From contig NZ_JNYJ01000046.1 in assembly GCF_000716715.1 (NCBI RefSeq), positions 1 through 64,000 of the forward strand: a stretch of 64,000 nucleotides of DNA. Direction: 5' to 3'. Made by a program: the position numbers and the translations under genes. Of the stretch, positions 15,359-24,216 are shown piece by piece. The notes below the pieces were generated by a model. The model searched no databases. It saw nothing but the letters and a program-made list of their open reading frames with translations, and had not been told where the DNA came from. This DNA is from Dactylosporangium aurantiacum (GTDB lineage Bacteria > Actinomycetota > Actinomycetes > Mycobacteriales > Micromonosporaceae). The stretch's first letter is position 1. Every line of letters starts with the position of its first letter.

Positions 15359-18079
15359 GGCCGGGTCGCGCAGCAGCGCGCCGGCCTCCCGTGCCGGCAG
15401 CGGCCGGGAGAAGTAGTAGCCCTGGCCGACGTCGCAGCCCATCCGGCGCAGGGCGAGGAACTGCGCGTACTGCTCGATGCCCTCCGCGACGGTGGCCATC
15501 CCGAGGCTCTGCCCCAGCTGGACGATCGTGCGGGCCAGGGCCGCGTCCGGGGTGGCACCGCCGATGCGTTCCACGAACGACCGGTCGATCTTGAGCGTGT
15601 CGACGGGGAAGCGGCGCAGGTACGCCAGCGACGAGTACCCGGTGCCGAAGTCGTCGATCGCCAGCTTGACGCCGATCTGTTTGAGGCTGAGCAGGACCGC
15701 GAGGTTCTCCTCGGTGTCGTTCATCAGCACGCTCTCGGTCATCTCCAGGCACAGCCGCTCCGCGGGCAGCCCGGTGTCGGCCAGGACCCCGGCGACGATC
15801 GCCGGCAGGTCGGTCTGGTCGAACTGGCGGCCGGATACGTTGACCGCCATCGTCAGCGGCCGGTCCGGTGCGGGCCGGCTCCATTCGACGCACTGCCGGC
15901 TGGCCTCGGCGAGGACCCACTGGCCGAGCGGGCGGATCAGGCCGGTGGACTCGGCCAGGGGGATGAAGTCGGCGGGGGAGATCTCCCCGCGGGTCGGGTG
16001 CCGCCACCGTACGAGCGCCTCGAAGCCGGTGACGGTGCCGGAGCGCAGCTCGATCGTCGGCTGGTAGTGCAGGACGAGCTCGCCGGTCGTCTCCAGGGCG
16101 CGGCGCAGGTCGGCGGCGAGCTGGAGCCGGTCGACGAGGCCGGAGTGCATCGCCGGGTCGTACCGGGCGAAGGTGCCCTCGCCGGCGGCCTTCGCCCGGT
16201 ACATGGCCAGGTCGGCGTTGCGCAGCAGCTGGTCGGCGTCGGCGGCGTCCGGGCCGGTGACGGCGATGCCGATGGACGCCTGGACGTGGATCTCGGTGTT
16301 GTCGATGTCGAACTGGTGGTCCAGCGCGTCGATGATCCGGGTGGCGAGGTCGTCGGCGTCGCCGGCGGCGTCCTGCGCGGTGCCGGTCAGGTCGATGAGG
16401 ACGGCGAACTCGTCGCCGCCGAAGCGGGCCACGGTGTCGCCGGGGCGCACCGCGGCGGCGAGCCGGTCGGCGACCTGGACGAGCAGCTGGTCGCCGGCGG
16501 CGTGCCCGAGGCTGTCGTTGACCTCCTTGAACCCGTCGAGGTCCAGGAACAGCACGGCGACGTCCGCGTCGCCGCGGCGGCGCAGCGCCATCTCGACGCG
16601 GTCCTTGAACAGGGCCCGGTTCGCCAGTTTCGTCAGGCCGTCGTGGAACGCCTCGTGGACGAGCTGGTCTTCGAGCTCCTTGCGCTCGGAGATGTCGCGC
16701 GAGTTGAGCACCAGGCCCCGCACGTTGCGGTCGCCGAGCAGGTTGGTGACGGTGACCTCGGCGAGGCGGTGATGCCCGTCGGCGTGCCGCATCGGGATCT
16801 CCACGACGCGGCTGGCGTACGGGGTGTCGGCGACCGCGCCGAACGCCTCCTCGAGCCGGACGCGGGCGTCGTCGGGCAGGAACTCGGCGAGCCGGCGGCC
16901 GGTGGTGTGCTCGCGGTCGTAGCCGAAGACCCGGCTGATCGACTCGGACTGGTAGGTGACGACGCCGTCGAGCGACACGACCGTGACCACGTCGGAACTG
17001 TGCTGCACGAGCGCCTGGAACCGCTGCTCGCTGGCCCGCAGGTCGGCGGTGCGGGCCTCGACGCGGTGCTCCAGGTCGCGGGTCAGGTTGCGGTTCTCCA
17101 GCAGGGTGAGCAGCTGCCGGCCCACGATGAGCAGGATGATCGCGGAGCGGGTCATGGTCACGACGGGGTCGTGCACGGCGTGCCGGAGCACCTCGAACGT
17201 GCTGGTGCCGAGCGCGCCGAGGACGGCGATGTAGGGCAGCATGACGCCCAGCGGCCGCACCAGCGTGTCGGCGTCCTCGGCCTCGGGCGGCCCGTCCGGC
17301 TTGCGCGACGCGATCAGGATCAGCGCGAAGCCGACGAACCAGCCCAGGTCGAGCACCGCGCCGGAGCCGTAGTCGTCGACGAGGGTCAGGTACGCGTAGC
17401 CGCTGTCGGACACGGTGAACGCGGCGAGCCCACCGCCGACCAGCGGCAGCGACATCGGCCGCTGCCCGCCGCCGCGCAGCCTGGCGAGGATGAACAGCAC
17501 GACGGTGAGCACGACGACGTCGCCGCCCGGGTACCACAGCGTGATCAGCAGCGCGAGAGAGCTGTCCGCGCCCTGCGCGGCGAGCGGCCCGAGGATCAGG
17601 TTCCAGGTCATGAGCAGCAGCGACGCGGCGATCATGAGACCGTCGAGGATGCTGCGGACCTGCTGGGCGACGCTCTGCCGGCGCACCGGCAGCAGGAGCA
17701 GCCCGGCGGCGGTCAGCGGCATCATCCAGAAGTAGCCGGCGTCGGCGAGGGACGGGAACGGCACGCCGGTGCCCAGGACCGTCTCGTACCAGATGCAGCA
17801 CAGCTGCCCGGCGGCCCACGACAGGGAGCCCAGCCCGGTCAGGGCCCACGCCCACCGTACCCGGGCCGCCGCGGGCCGCAGCGCCTTGGCCAGGCAGCCG
17901 CAGGCGGCGGCGAGTGCCGCGGCGAACAGCGCGACGTTCGAGGTGTTCTGCGCGGTGACGGGCCCACCGGCGCCGGTGACGAGCGCGGCGAACAGCGCGG
18001 CGGTCACGGCGGCGGTCGCGCCGCACAGCACGGCGTACCCGCGGGTGGGCACGGCGGCGCGCAGCAACGTGGCCAGCAT
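15344..18079 (-). CDS. Membrane PAS-GGDEF-EAL c-di-GMP enzyme
   Basis: The 911-residue protein begins with about ten hydrophobic segments (roughly residues 1-310), then a short coil, a PAS domain (FQALVQHSSDVVTVVSLDGVV), a GGDEF domain with an intact RFGGDEF site near residue 553, and an EAL domain with GFEALVRW near residue 684, IDDFGTGYSSL and TVAEGIE. Both the cyclase and the phosphodiesterase motifs are intact, so it may make or break c-di-GMP according to a membrane signal. ATG 18079 is chosen for the GGGG-rich site before it. The 3' end is duplicated just outside the gene. Confidence 0.93.
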   Translation of the reverse strand: MLATLLRAAVPTRGYAVLCGATAAVTAALFAALVTGAGGPVTAQNTSNVALFAAALAAACGCLAKALRPAAARVRWAWALTGLGSLSWAAGQLCCIWYETVLGTGVPFPSLADAGYFWMMPLTAAGLLLLPVRRQSVAQQVRSILDGLMIAASLLLMTWNLILGPLAAQGADSSLALLITLWYPGGDVVVLTVVLFILARLRGGGQRPMSLPLVGGGLAAFTVSDSGYAYLTLVDDYGSGAVLDLGWFVGFALILIASRKPDGPPEAEDADTLVRPLGVMLPYIAVLGALGTSTFEVLRHAVHDPVVTMTRSAIILLIVGRQLLTLLENRNLTRDLEHRVEARTADLRASEQRFQALVQHSSDVVTVVSLDGVVTYQSESISRVFGYDREHTTGRRLAEFLPDDARVRLEEAFGAVADTPYASRVVEIPMRHADGHHRLAEVTVTNLLGDRNVRGLVLNSRDISERKELEDQLVHEAFHDGLTKLANRALFKDRVEMALRRRGDADVAVLFLDLDGFKEVNDSLGHAAGDQLLVQVADRLAAAVRPGDTVARFGGDEFAVLIDLTGTAQDAAGDADDLATRIIDALDHQFDIDNTEIHVQASIGIAVTGPDAADADQLLRNADLAMYRAKAAGEGTFARYDPAMHSGLVDRLQLAADLRRALETTGELVLHYQPTIELRSGTVTGFEALVRWRHPTRGEISPADFIPLAESTGLIRPLGQWVLAEASRQCVEWSRPAPDRPLTMAVNVSGRQFDQTDLPAIVAGVLADTGLPAERLCLEMTESVLMNDTEENLAVLLSLKQIGVKLAIDDFGTGYSSLAYLRRFPVDTLKIDRSFVERIGGATPDAALARTIVQLGQSLGMATVAEGIEQYAQFLALRRMGCDVGQGYYFSRPLPAREAGALLRDPAAVAV

Positions 18080-18199
18080 TGTCGCCCCCTGTCGCCGTAC
18101 CGTCCGGTGACCCGCCAGATCGGGCGACGGGCGCGGGAGCTGAGCTGTCGGGTGCCGCGGCAACCACACCGCACCCGGCGGGCGCGGGCACCGCGGCGG

Positions 18200-19597
18200 T
18201 CAGGCGAAGTCGAGCGGGTCGGCGAACAGCGGCTCGAACGCGAGCTCCGCGGCGCCGAGCAGCGCGGCGTCCTCGCCGAGGACGGGGGTGCGCAGGCGGA
18301 CGTGCTCGCGGCAGGCGGGCAGGGCGTTGCGGTTGAGGCGGCTGCGCACCTGGGCGGCGGATGCCAGGTACACCTCCCGCAGCGTGCCGCCGAAGATGAC
18401 CATTTCGGGGTTGAAGATGTTGACGAGGTTGGCGACGCCGAAGCCGAGCCAGTCGCCGACCTGCCGGACGGCGGCCTGCGCCGACGCGTCGCCGCGCCCG
18501 GCGGCGTCCACGACGGCGAGGATGCCCTCGCGCCCGGTGGACGGGTCACGCCCGGCGGCGGTCAGCAGGGCGTGCTCGCCGATCTCGGTCTCCCAGCAGC
18601 CGTGCGAGCCGCAGCTGCACGGCTTGCCGGCGGGGTTGACGACCATGTGGCCGACCTCGCCGCCGTAGCCGCCGTGGCCGGTGACGGGGCGCCCGGCGGC
18701 GATGATCCCGCCGCCGACGCCGGCGTCGCCGTAGAGGTACACGACGTTGTCGCAGCCGACGGCGGCGCCGCGGGCGTGCTCGGCGAGCGCGGCGAGGTCG
18801 GCGTTGTTGCGCACCTGCACCAGCGGCCGGCCCGGTTCGGTGAGGTCGGGCTCCTCGGCGTCGGGCAGGTCCTCGTCGAGCAGGTCGTCGCTGTCGGTGC
18901 CGCCGGTCCGGCGGGCCGCGCCCGGCGGACCCACCCCGGCCTCGACCAGGTCGTCGTCGCGCGCCTGCCGCTGCGCCGGCACGGTGGTGGTCGCCGCGGC
19001 GGGGCGCAGGCCGGTGGCGGGGAAGACGTCGACGCCGGTGCTGATGATGACCTCGGCGAGGGCCTCGCCGAGCGGCTGGTCGACCCAGCCGAGTTCGGGG
19101 CCGAGCCGGACGAAGCCGTCCTCGCGGCGCACCATGGCGGAGACCGCCGCGGCGCTGCCGACGAGCCGCGCGCCGGGCGGGGCGGCCTTCTGCATCTTGC
19201 GCACGAAGTCGGCGATCGGCGCGACGACCTGGGCGGCGGTGCGGTCGCCGCGTTCGCGGACGGCGGCGTGCCGGTCCAGCACGACGCCGCCGAGGCCGAC
19301 GCGGGCGGCGACGATGCGGTCCACCTCGACGGCGAACGCGAAGACGTACACGTGCTCGGACTCGGGGCGCACGACCAGCGACGGGCGGCCCGCCCGGCCC
19401 CGCTGCTCGCGGGGCACGCCCTCGCTCACCAGCCCGGCGGCGACGAGGTCGGCGGTCAGCGCGCCGATCGTGCTGCGGTTGAGCCCGAGGCTGGTGGTGA
19501 GGTCGGCGCGGGACATGGCGCCGTGGAGGTGCACGGAACGCAGGAGAGCACCGAGGTTGCTCCTACGGATCTCCTCCTGGCTGGGGCCGACGCGCAT
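18200..19597 (-). CDS. ROK-family transcriptional repressor with internal insertion
   Basis: The 465-residue protein has a winged-helix N terminus (ALLRSVHLHGAMSRADLTTSLGLNRSTIGALTADL) and a ROK sugar-kinase-like domain with the zinc motif CSCGSHGCWE. Residues of about 193-259, placed just before VRNNADLAALAEH, are an acidic Pro/Asp/Gly-rich insertion not seen in typical ROK proteins. It lies downstream of the sugar ABC importer in the same direction and is the likely repressor of that operon. Kinase activity is not expected since the N terminus is a DNA-binding type. Confidence 0.88.
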   Translation of the reverse strand: MRVGPSQEEIRRSNLGALLRSVHLHGAMSRADLTTSLGLNRSTIGALTADLVAAGLVSEGVPREQRGRAGRPSLVVRPESEHVYVFAFAVEVDRIVAARVGLGGVVLDRHAAVRERGDRTAAQVVAPIADFVRKMQKAAPPGARLVGSAAAVSAMVRREDGFVRLGPELGWVDQPLGEALAEVIISTGVDVFPATGLRPAAATTTVPAQRQARDDDLVEAGVGPPGAARRTGGTDSDDLLDEDLPDAEEPDLTEPGRPLVQVRNNADLAALAEHARGAAVGCDNVVYLYGDAGVGGGIIAAGRPVTGHGGYGGEVGHMVVNPAGKPCSCGSHGCWETEIGEHALLTAAGRDPSTGREGILAVVDAAGRGDASAQAAVRQVGDWLGFGVANLVNIFNPEMVIFGGTLREVYLASAAQVRSRLNRNALPACREHVRLRTPVLGEDAALLGAAELAFEPLFADPLDFA

Positions 19598-19648
19598 GCT
19601 CGACTTTCTCGTTGGTGGTGCCTGCCGCTTACCGTACGGCCGTCCTGC

Positions 19649-19670
19649 CGGCCGGAACAGAGCCGTTCCG
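19649..19670. terminator. Hairpin between permease and ROK genes
   Basis: GCCGGAAC and GTTCCGGC form a perfect 8-base stem with a six-base loop, 71 bases after the permease stop. It may end or attenuate the transporter transcript before the ROK gene. No T run follows. Confidence 0.45.
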
Positions 19671-19740
19671 GCAACCTGGCTGCCGGCCGGGTGTCCGCCC
19701 CGGGGTTGGGCGGGACGGACACCTCGGCAGGACGGTGCGG

Positions 19741-21000
19741 CTATCTCAGTCCGGCGGACGCGGCCCGGCGCCGTGACAGCGCGTCGATGCCGGCGGCGGC
19801 GAGCAGGACGACACCGGTGACGATGAACTTCTGCCCGGCGCTGTACTGCATGAGGCCCATGCCGTTCTCGATGACGGCGACGACCGCGCCGCCGAGGACC
19901 GCGTCGAGGACCCGGCCCTTGCCGCCGAAGAGGCTGGTGCCGCCGATGACGGCCGCGCCGACGGCGTAGAGCAGCACGTTGCTGCCACCGGTGTTCGGGT
20001 CGACGGACGCCTGCCGCGACGCGGCGATGATGCCGCCGACCGCGGCCATCGCCGAGCAGATGACGAAGACGGAGATGCGGATGCCGTCGACGTTGATGCC
20101 GGCCCGGCGGGCGGCCTCCTTGTTGCCGCCGACGGCGTACAGGTGCCGGCCGTAGGCGGTGCGGCCCAGCACGAACGTCCAGATCACCAGCAGCACGCCG
20201 ATGAGCAGGACGACCATCGGGACGCCCTTCTGCGAGAACAGGATGTTGCGGCCGCGCTCGAGGTTGAGCACGTAGACGCCGACGCCCATGAGCGCGGCGA
20301 CGCCGCCGACGCGCAGCGCGACGACCGACATCGGCTCGACGGCCAGGCCGCGGCGGGCCCGGCTGGTGCGCTTCCACAGCTGCAGCGCGGCGAGGGCGGC
20401 GATGGTGATGCCGTACAGGATCCAGCCCTGCAGCGGGGTGAACCGGCCGTCGAAGTTGATCTTCTTGATGGTCGGGTCGTCGACGGCGATGATCGTGCCG
20501 CCCTTGATGAGCAGCAGCACCGCGCCCTGGAAGGCGAGGAAAGCGGCGAGCGTCACCACGAACGACGGGATGCCGATCTTCGCCACGAGCAGGCCGATGA
20601 CGATACCGATGACGATGCCGGTGGCGACCGCGCCGAGGATCGCCACGTACCAGGGGAAGCCGTGCGTGGTCAGCAGGGTCGCCAGGACCGCGGCGCACAC
20701 GCCGCTGGCGTAGCCCGCGGACAGGTCGATCTCGCCGAGCAGCAGGACGAACACCAGGCCCATGGCGATGCAGGTGACCGCGGCGCCCTGGGAGAGCAGG
20801 TTGGCGAAGTTGGCCGCGCTGAAGAACACCGGCCGTGCGACGGAGAAGATGATCGTCAGCACGATGAGGCCGAGGATCGCGGGCAGCGCGCCCATGTCGC
20901 CGCCGCGCACCTTCGCCAGGTACGTGCGGACGTAGAGTCCCAGGGTCGGCGTCTGGCCGCCGGAAACCTTCTCCTCCGGGGGCACCGTGGACACGGTCAT
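19741..21000 (-). CDS. Sugar ABC transporter permease (XylH/RbsC type)
   Basis: The 419-residue inner-membrane protein has about ten spans and the typical branched family blocks LLSQGAAVTCIAMGLVFVLL, GEIDLSAGYASG and AVGGNKEAARRAGINVDGIRI, the last being the coupling loop that docks on the ATPase. It matches xylose/ribose-type permeases, in the longer XylH class. ATG 21000 follows GGAGGTGA. It is the third gene of the importer, behind the binding protein and the ATPase. Confidence 0.93.
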   Translation of the reverse strand: MTVSTVPPEEKVSGGQTPTLGLYVRTYLAKVRGGDMGALPAILGLIVLTIIFSVARPVFFSAANFANLLSQGAAVTCIAMGLVFVLLLGEIDLSAGYASGVCAAVLATLLTTHGFPWYVAILGAVATGIVIGIVIGLLVAKIGIPSFVVTLAAFLAFQGAVLLLIKGGTIIAVDDPTIKKINFDGRFTPLQGWILYGITIAALAALQLWKRTSRARRGLAVEPMSVVALRVGGVAALMGVGVYVLNLERGRNILFSQKGVPMVVLLIGVLLVIWTFVLGRTAYGRHLYAVGGNKEAARRAGINVDGIRISVFVICSAMAAVGGIIAASRQASVDPNTGGSNVLLYAVGAAVIGGTSLFGGKGRVLDAVLGGAVVAVIENGMGLMQYSAGQKFIVTGVVLLAAAGIDALSRRRAASAGLR

Positions 21001-21085
21001 GACGTCACCTCCGCTGCGCTCCGGCGCCGCCCTGACCTGACACTGAGCCGATGATGCACGGCTCCTCCGCTCCGCTTCGGACCGT

Positions 21086-21859
21086 TCATACCGTCGCTCC
21101 GTTCTGGCGCAGCCCGAGGTCGCCGCTGCGACCGGCGGTGATGAGTTCCACGACCTGCGAGTGGGTGACGTCGGTGGCACTCACCTGGGCGCACATCTGA
21201 CCGAGGAACAGCGCGGCGATCCGGTCGGCGACGGCGAACACGTCGTTCATGTTGTGCGAGATGAGCACGACGGCGAGGCCGTTGTCGGCGAGGCGGCGCA
21301 CCAGCTCGAGGACCTGGGCGGTCTGCGCGACGCCGAGGGCCGCGGTCGGCTCGTCGAGCACGACCAGGCGGTTGTTCCACAGCACGGCCTTGGCGATGGC
21401 GACCGTCTGCCGCTGGCCGCCGGACAGGCTCGACACGTGCTGGCGGACCGACTTCACGGTGCGCACCGACAGCCCCGCGAGGGTCTCCGCGGCCTTCTGC
21501 TCCATCGTGATGTCGTCCAGGACGATGCCGCTCTTGATCTCACGGCCGAGGAACATGTTCTGGACGATGTCGAGGTTGTCGCAGAGCGCGAGGTCCTGGT
21601 AGACGATCTCGACGCCGAGCGCGGCGGCGTCGCGCGGTCCGTGGACGCTGACCGGCTTGCCGTCGAACAGGTACTCGCCGGAGTCGATCGAGTAGATCCC
21701 GCCGAGGCACTTGACCAGGGTGGACTTTCCGGCGCCGTTGTCACCGACGAGGGCGGTGACCTGGCCGGCGTACGCGGAGAAGTCCACGTCCCGCAGGACC
21801 TGGACGGGTCCGAAGCTCTTGTTGAGCCCACGGACCTCGAGCAGAGGTGTGTCGGTCAC
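21086..21859 (-). CDS. Sugar ABC transporter ATP-binding protein (single domain)
   Basis: At 257 residues it is a one-domain ATPase with Walker A GDNGAGKS, the signature LSGGQRQ, Walker B RLVVLDEPTAAL and a switch His in VLISHN. Classical RbsA or XylG proteins have two such domains; this shorter form is common in actinobacterial sugar importers and must act as a homodimer. It lies between the binding protein and the permease. Confidence 0.93.
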   Translation of the reverse strand: MTDTPLLEVRGLNKSFGPVQVLRDVDFSAYAGQVTALVGDNGAGKSTLVKCLGGIYSIDSGEYLFDGKPVSVHGPRDAAALGVEIVYQDLALCDNLDIVQNMFLGREIKSGIVLDDITMEQKAAETLAGLSVRTVKSVRQHVSSLSGGQRQTVAIAKAVLWNNRLVVLDEPTAALGVAQTAQVLELVRRLADNGLAVVLISHNMNDVFAVADRIAALFLGQMCAQVSATDVTHSQVVELITAGRSGDLGLRQNGATV

Positions 21860-21908
21860 GATGCTCCTTCTTGCATGTCCGACGGGGGTGGCCGTTCACA
21901 GGCTGCGA

Positions 21909-21941
21909 CCCGGCGCCCGCAGGGGTACTGCGGGCGCCGGG
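21909..21941. terminator. Perfect 14-base hairpin between binding protein and ATPase genes
   Basis: The arms 21909-21922 and 21928-21941 are perfectly complementary around a five-base loop. In the gap after the binding-protein gene, such a stem usually protects the upstream message or thins out transcription into the membrane genes, giving more binding protein than transporter. Confidence 0.65.
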
Positions 21942-21957
21942 CGCTGCGAACCGGTGG

Positions 21958-23058
21958 TTACTTGATGCCCGCCGCGGCGCACTTGGCGGCGAAGTCGCCG
22001 GTGCACAGTTCGGCGACCGTGACGTAGCCGTCGTCGATGACGTCCTTCACGTTGTCCTTCGTGATCGACTTCGGGGTCAGCAGGACGGCGTCGACCTCAC
22101 GCTTGCCCTCCGGGTCGGTCACCTTCTGGGAGGTGGCGCCCTTCTCACCCTTGGCCAGGCCGATGGCGAGCTTGGCGGCCGCGTCGGCCTCCTGCTTGAC
22201 GGCCTTGTAGACGGTCATGCACTGGTCGCCGTTGAGGATGTTCTGCAGGCCCTGCACGGTCGCGTCCTGGCCGGTGACCGGGACCTTGCCGTTGAGCTTC
22301 TGCTTCTTGAGGATGTTGATCGCGGCGTTGCCGAGGCCGTCGTTGGCGGCCAGGACGCCCGCGATGTTCGGCGTCGAGGTCAGCATCTGCTCGAACACGG
22401 TGCCGGCGGTGGTGTTGTCCCACTCGGCGACCCACTGGTCCGGGCCCTTGACGTACTCACCGCTGTCGTACTTGGCCTTGAGCACGCCGTCGTAGCCCTG
22501 CTTGAACAGGGTGGCGTTGTTGTCGGTCTGGGAGCCGTTGAGCTCCGCGATGACCGGCTTGGTCGCCTTCGCGTCGGTGAGGCACTTGACGAGGCCCTCG
22601 CCCTGCAGCTTGCCGACCGCGACGTTGTCGAAGCTGACGTAGTACGCCGCGGAGCCGCCCAGCGTGAGCCGGTCGTAGTCGATCGTCGCGACGCCGGCGG
22701 CCTTGGCCTTGTCGAGCACGGCCTTGCCGGTGCCGGAGTCCAGGTTGACGATCATGAGGACGTTCACGCCGCCCGTGATCATCTGCTCGGCGATGGTCTG
22801 GAACGCGGCCTTGTCGTTCTGCGCGTTCTGGATGTCGTAGTCGACGCCGGCGGTCTTGAACGCCTGCTCGAGGTATTTGCGGTCCGCGGTCTCCCAGCGG
22901 GCCGAGGACTTGCTGTCGGGCAGGATGACGCCGATCTTCGCCTTCTTGGCGTTACCGCCGGTGCCGGGGTCGGCTGCCTTGTCGTCGTCGCCACAGGCGG
23001 TGAGTCCGCCGGTCGCGAGGACGCCTACCGCCAACAGGGAGAGGATCCCTTTGCGCAT
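21958..23058 (-). CDS. Sugar ABC transporter substrate-binding lipoprotein (XylF type)
   Basis: The 366-residue protein starts with a lipoprotein signal (SLLAVGVLATGGLTACG; LTAC lipobox) and continues as a periplasmic-binding type 1 protein: KIGVILPDSKSSARWETADRKYLEQAF, then ANDGLGNAAINILK and GQDATVQGLQNILNGDQCMTVYK, blocks shared with D-xylose-binding XylF. Pentose, most likely xylose, is the best guess. ATG 23058 follows a GAAAGGA site. It is first in the importer operon. Confidence 0.93.
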   Translation of the reverse strand: MRKGILSLLAVGVLATGGLTACGDDDKAADPGTGGNAKKAKIGVILPDSKSSARWETADRKYLEQAFKTAGVDYDIQNAQNDKAAFQTIAEQMITGGVNVLMIVNLDSGTGKAVLDKAKAAGVATIDYDRLTLGGSAAYYVSFDNVAVGKLQGEGLVKCLTDAKATKPVIAELNGSQTDNNATLFKQGYDGVLKAKYDSGEYVKGPDQWVAEWDNTTAGTVFEQMLTSTPNIAGVLAANDGLGNAAINILKKQKLNGKVPVTGQDATVQGLQNILNGDQCMTVYKAVKQEADAAAKLAIGLAKGEKGATSQKVTDPEGKREVDAVLLTPKSITKDNVKDVIDDGYVTVAELCTGDFAAKCAAAGIK

Positions 23059-23367
23059 ATTGCACGGGTCCTTTCGGATATGCGCCTTGACCGGGCGCTG
23101 GGGGTGTTCGGGCGGAAGTCCACCGTCGGGGTCGTGCATCGGGACGACGGTGATTGTTGTGCCCGGCAACGTATTCCTCCGTGGCCGGTGGGCACAAGGC
23201 CGCCACGATTTCGAAATTGTTGTTGGCGGTAACAATTGCGCAACGCGCCAGCAACGGCCCTCGCCACCAAGATCATCTCAGGGCCCGGTTGCCAACTGGT
23301 TGCGCCGAACGAGCAAGCTGCACGATGTTTCCGCTTTGCAACTTTCGCCGTGGCTATCCTCGACCTC
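23059..23367. promoter_or_regulatory. Divergent promoter region of the sugar importer
   Basis: This ~309-base space separates the importer from a plus-strand gene. It holds an ATTGTT-N9-AACAAT inverted repeat at 23216-23236, further GTTGC-rich words nearby and, for the right-hand gene, TATCCT at 23355-23360 seven bases before its ATG. The inverted repeat is a possible ROK operator, though it is rather far (about 160 bases) from the binding-protein start. Confidence 0.4.
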
Positions 23368-24192
23368 ATGATCACTCCGCCGCTCGCGCCGGAGATCCTC
23401 GCCGAGTACCCGGAGCTCGCCGTCCTCGGCAGGACCGCCACCCGCCTGCACCCGCGACGCGGGAACCCGGGCGTCGGCGACAGCCACGTCGGCGGCCCGC
23501 TCGCGTGGCCGGCCGACGAGCCGTGGCCGGTCTGCACCCGCGAGCTGCGCGACGGACACCGCCACGGCCGGCCCAACCCGCTCGTGCCGGTCGCCCAGCT
23601 GTGGGCCTCCGACGTGCCCGACCTGCCCCGCACCATTCCTGGCGGCCGCGCCGGCGCCGAGAGCTTCGACCTGCTGCAGGTGCTGTGGTGCCCGGTCGAG
23701 CACCTGCGCGAGTCCCGCGGGCCCGCCGTCCAGGTCGTGCGCCGCCGCGCCGCGGACCTGCCGGCGGACCTGCTCACCGACCCGCCCCAGGGCGACGTCG
23801 AGCAGGCCGGGTGGATCCCCGTGCCGTGCGTGCTGCACCCGGAGCAGATCACCGACCGGCCCTGCGCCGACGCCCTGCCCGGCCCCCTGCGCGACCGCAT
23901 GCCGCCCGGCGTGGCGGCCGGGTTCGTCGCCCCCGGCTGGAAGGTCGGCGGCTACCCGCGCCGCCCCGGCCAGACCCCGTGCCCGCACTGCGGCAACCCG
24001 ACCGACCTGCTGCTGCTCGTCGCCGAGCACGAGTACGACGACGAGACGTACCACTGGATCCCGCTCGAGGAACAGGACCTGGACTGGTCCGCGCCGCACG
24101 GCGACAGCCACCGGCGCCCGACCGGCCTGCGCCTCGACGGCGACCTGCACGTCTTCGCCTGCCCCGACTGCGGCACCGTCCACGTCGTGTGA
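23368..24192 (+). CDS. Zinc-ribbon protein of unknown function (DUF1963-like)
   Basis: The 274-residue soluble protein contains NPGVGDSHVGGPLAWPADEPWPVC near the start, reminiscent of the YwqG/DUF1963 family, and two cysteine pairs (PCPHCGNP and ACPDCGTVH) that would bind zinc. Tryptophan and proline content is high. Its function is not known to me. ATG 23368 is supported by TATCCT with leaderless spacing. It is a single gene, convergent with the YkuD gene. Confidence 0.7.
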   Translation: MITPPLAPEILAEYPELAVLGRTATRLHPRRGNPGVGDSHVGGPLAWPADEPWPVCTRELRDGHRHGRPNPLVPVAQLWASDVPDLPRTIPGGRAGAESFDLLQVLWCPVEHLRESRGPAVQVVRRRAADLPADLLTDPPQGDVEQAGWIPVPCVLHPEQITDRPCADALPGPLRDRMPPGVAAGFVAPGWKVGGYPRRPGQTPCPHCGNPTDLLLLVAEHEYDDETYHWIPLEEQDLDWSAPHGDSHRRPTGLRLDGDLHVFACPDCGTVHVV

Positions 24193-24216
24193 CGGCGCCC
24201 CGCACCGGCGCCGGCG

